Source: DASSBR01 sp035701285
GTDB lineage: Bacteria; Pseudomonadota; Gammaproteobacteria; Natronospirales; DASSBR01
Assembly (NCBI GenBank): GCA_035701285.1
Contig: DASSNT010000059.1
Span: forward strand, 1-12,266
Reading direction: 5' to 3'
DNA: 12,266 nt
Numbering within the stretch: position 1 is the first letter of the stretch; the number at the start of each line of letters is the position of its first letter. This document shows positions 12,095 to 12,266 of this stretch, one piece after another. Both the position numbers and the translations under genes were made by a program. The notes beneath the pieces were generated by a model. It did not search any database. It saw only the letters and a list, made by a program, of their open reading frames with translations, and was not told where the DNA came from.

Positions 12095-12266
12095 CTACTG
12101 GCGCCGGTAAGTACCGATCAACTCAGCCATACCCACCCGATGCCCCTGCATCACCTGCAATAACGCAGCCTTCGTCATATGCCCCCGCGCCGGCAGGCGC
12201 GTATCGAGCACATAGAGCTTGAAGTGATAATGATGCACACCGGAGGGTGGGCAGGGGCCGGCGTAG
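12095..12266 (-). CDS. YbhB/YbcL family (PEBP/Raf-kinase-inhibitor-like) protein, C-terminal part
   Basis: The last 56 codons and the TAG stop (12095-12097) of a gene that enters from beyond the window's right edge. The visible protein starts YAGPCPPSGVHHYHFKLYVL and ends MAELIGTYRRQ. The GPxPPxGxHHYxFxLYALD segment is the hallmark of bacterial phosphatidylethanolamine-binding proteins of the YbhB/YbcL family, whose conserved Pro-Pro and His-His residues line the ligand pocket; Ala is replaced by Val in LYVLD. Family members are small (about 150-190 residues), cytoplasmic or periplasmic, and have no firmly known biochemical role in bacteria. The N terminus and any signal peptide cannot be seen. 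The gene converges on the TonB receptor gene across the structured region at 11757-12060. Confidence 0.88.
   Translation of the reverse strand, partial: YAGPCPPSGVHHYHFKLYVLDTRLPARGHMTKAALLQVMQGHRVGMAELIGTYRRQ

Noticed and set aside
11775..12163. Several small + strand open frames after the receptor gene
   Set aside because: They read straight through hairpin repeats, overlap each other in different frames and lack convincing ribosome binding sites or known motifs.
2..12266. Defence system, prophage, insertion sequence or biosynthetic cluster
   Set aside because: No transposase, integrase, nuclease, toxin-antitoxin or assembly-line enzyme is visible; the genes are metabolic, envelope and secretion functions.

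Overview
The window is GC-rich, densely packed bacterial DNA. Several features point to a gammaproteobacterium, probably a Xanthomonadales/Lysobacterales-type or closely related lineage: a GspA/GspB type II secretion pair, a large outer-membrane TonB-dependent receptor with cysteine-bearing loops, GTAG-headed REP palindromes, and GGGATTC-type heptamer repeats between genes. This placement is inferred from gene families and repeat style, not from any search.

Layout. (1) Positions 2-1818, + strand: the 3' part of gspA (AAA+ ATPase with C39-like and peptidoglycan-binding domains), then gspB with a 1-base overlap. Together these help assemble the type II secretin through the cell wall. (2) Positions 1821-3337, - strand, convergent with gspB: two cistrons overlapping by ATGA. 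One is a six-helix membrane protein and the other a spermidine-synthase-like protein with a signal-peptide-like N terminus. They look like the two halves of the fused MFS/spermidine synthase family. (3) Positions 3338-3471: a divergent control region with a perfect 21-bp palindrome and an inverted REP doublet whose two hairpins differ by compensatory changes. (4) Positions 3472-7059, + strand: glutaryl-CoA dehydrogenase, a heptamer-repeat hairpin, then a 752-residue fused E1 alpha+beta thiamine-diphosphate 2-oxoacid dehydrogenase. (5) Positions 7126-8721, - strand: a PYROXD2/phytoene-dehydrogenase-like FAD oxidoreductase. (6) Positions 8836-11685, + strand: a TonB-dependent receptor. (7) Positions 11686-12094: about 400 bases without a convincing gene but packed with hairpins and nested inverted repeats. 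(8) Positions 12095-12266, - strand: the C-terminal end of a YbhB/YbcL (PEBP) family protein running off the window.

How the genes may work together. GspA and GspB are a known functional pair. GcdH oxidatively decarboxylates glutaryl-CoA to crotonyl-CoA, and the neighbouring fused E1 would make an acyl-CoA from a 2-oxoacid with E2/E3 partners that are not in the window. If its substrate were 2-oxoadipate, the two would be consecutive steps of lysine/tryptophan degradation; branched-chain 2-oxoacids are the more conservative expectation. I see no defence system, prophage, insertion sequence, CRISPR array or RNA gene. The least explained material is the split SpeE-like pair, the compensatory REP doublet and the structured region after the receptor gene.
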